Positions 6,966 through 7,180 of a stretch of DNA of 7,180 nt are shown here, piece after piece. Numbering within the stretch: the stretch's first letter is position 1; the number at the start of each line of letters is the position of its first letter. The DNA comes from an uncultured Candidatus Altimarinota bacterium (GTDB taxonomy: Bacteria > Patescibacteriota > Gracilibacteria > BD1-5 > UBA6164). The DNA lies in the NCBI GenBank assembly GCA_937931775.1, contig CALHAQ010000094.1, positions 1-7,180 on the forward strand, read 5' to 3'. The translations under genes were made by a program, and so were the position numbers. The notes below the pieces were generated by a model. That model worked only from the letters and a program-made list of their open reading frames with translations, was not told the origin of the DNA and searched no databases.

Positions 6966-7180
6966 ATGATAGATTTAAATCCATATATTTCCTTGACTAC
7001 TATGATAGTCCTTGCTACTCTCGATGATTGTGGGAACCCACATACATCAAATATGTATTTTAAAGTAGATGATGAATATAATTTTTATTTTAAATCAAAA
7101 ACTTACAGGGAACATTCAAAACATATAGAAAAAAATAACTCTGTAGCATGGAGTATCATAAATACAGAGAAGTATCAGAA
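6966..7180 (+). CDS. Pyridoxamine 5'-phosphate oxidase-like flavin-binding protein (3' partial)
   Basis: The 71 visible residues match the N-terminal half of the flavin split-barrel (PNPOx-like) superfamily. LATLDDCGNPHTSNMYFKVDD is the usual pair of first strands with a G-x-PH turn. FYFKSKTYREHSKHIEKNNSVAWSI matches the strand-helix-strand that binds FMN phosphate. It most resembles small stand-alone family members such as the YhbP/UPF0306 group rather than the true PdxH enzyme, but the missing C-terminus prevents a decision. ATG at 6966 is used; ATG at 7002 would cut the first strand. No Shine-Dalgarno and no TGA codon are seen in the visible part. It diverges from the minus-strand gene at 6864 across a 101-bp spacer, so the two may be controlled together. 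Confidence 0.78.
   Translation, partial: MIDLNPYISLTTMIVLATLDDCGNPHTSNMYFKVDDEYNFYFKSKTYREHSKHIEKNNSVAWSIINTEKYQ

Overview
The window is AT-rich bacterial DNA that reads correctly only if UGA is decoded as glycine (translation table 25). In-frame TGA codons interrupt six genes on both strands, 39 in all. They sit at glycine positions that are invariant in well-known families: the Walker A and SRGLDI motifs of a DEAD-box helicase, the substrate loop of TruB, and the region just before the PRPP motif of Apt. TAA and TAG are the only stops used. This code is known from Absconditabacteria (SR1) and Gracilibacteria (BD1-5) of the Candidate Phyla Radiation; the window alone does not separate the two.

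Layout. Positions 2-1882 hold the 3' part of a large membrane-anchored protein. It has an outer N-terminal part, one membrane segment, an acidic inner region with four copies of a VPDWLK motif, and a lysine/alanine-rich histone H1-like stretch; a strong terminator follows. Positions 2007-3553 hold lepB (signal peptidase I) and truB (tRNA pseudouridine-55 synthase), overlapping by one base. A tRNA-Lys(UUU) with encoded CCA and its own terminator follows at 3605-3680, then apt (adenine phosphoribosyltransferase, 3800-4324) and a small thioredoxin (4430-4729).

On the minus strand a DEAD-box RNA helicase (6084 down to 4765) converges on the thioredoxin gene and shares a two-way hairpin terminator with it. 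Upstream of the helicase, also on the minus strand, is an unrecognised 234-residue protein (6864 down to 6160), possibly of the vicinal oxygen chelate fold. It is divergent from a pyridoxamine-phosphate-oxidase-like flavoprotein gene (6966 to the window edge). The 101-bp divergent spacer carries a perfect 7-bp-arm palindrome over a predicted promoter.

Most of the window is housekeeping: protein export, tRNA modification, RNA remodelling, purine salvage and thiol redox. That fits a reduced, salvage-dependent genome. The part least explained by known families is the membrane-anchored protein at the left edge. Only the thioredoxin gene has a clear Shine-Dalgarno sequence, and it is the only complete gene without UGA codons. 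No CRISPR array, insertion sequence or gene-free stretch longer than 300 bases was seen; the longest gaps between genes are about 100-125 bases.
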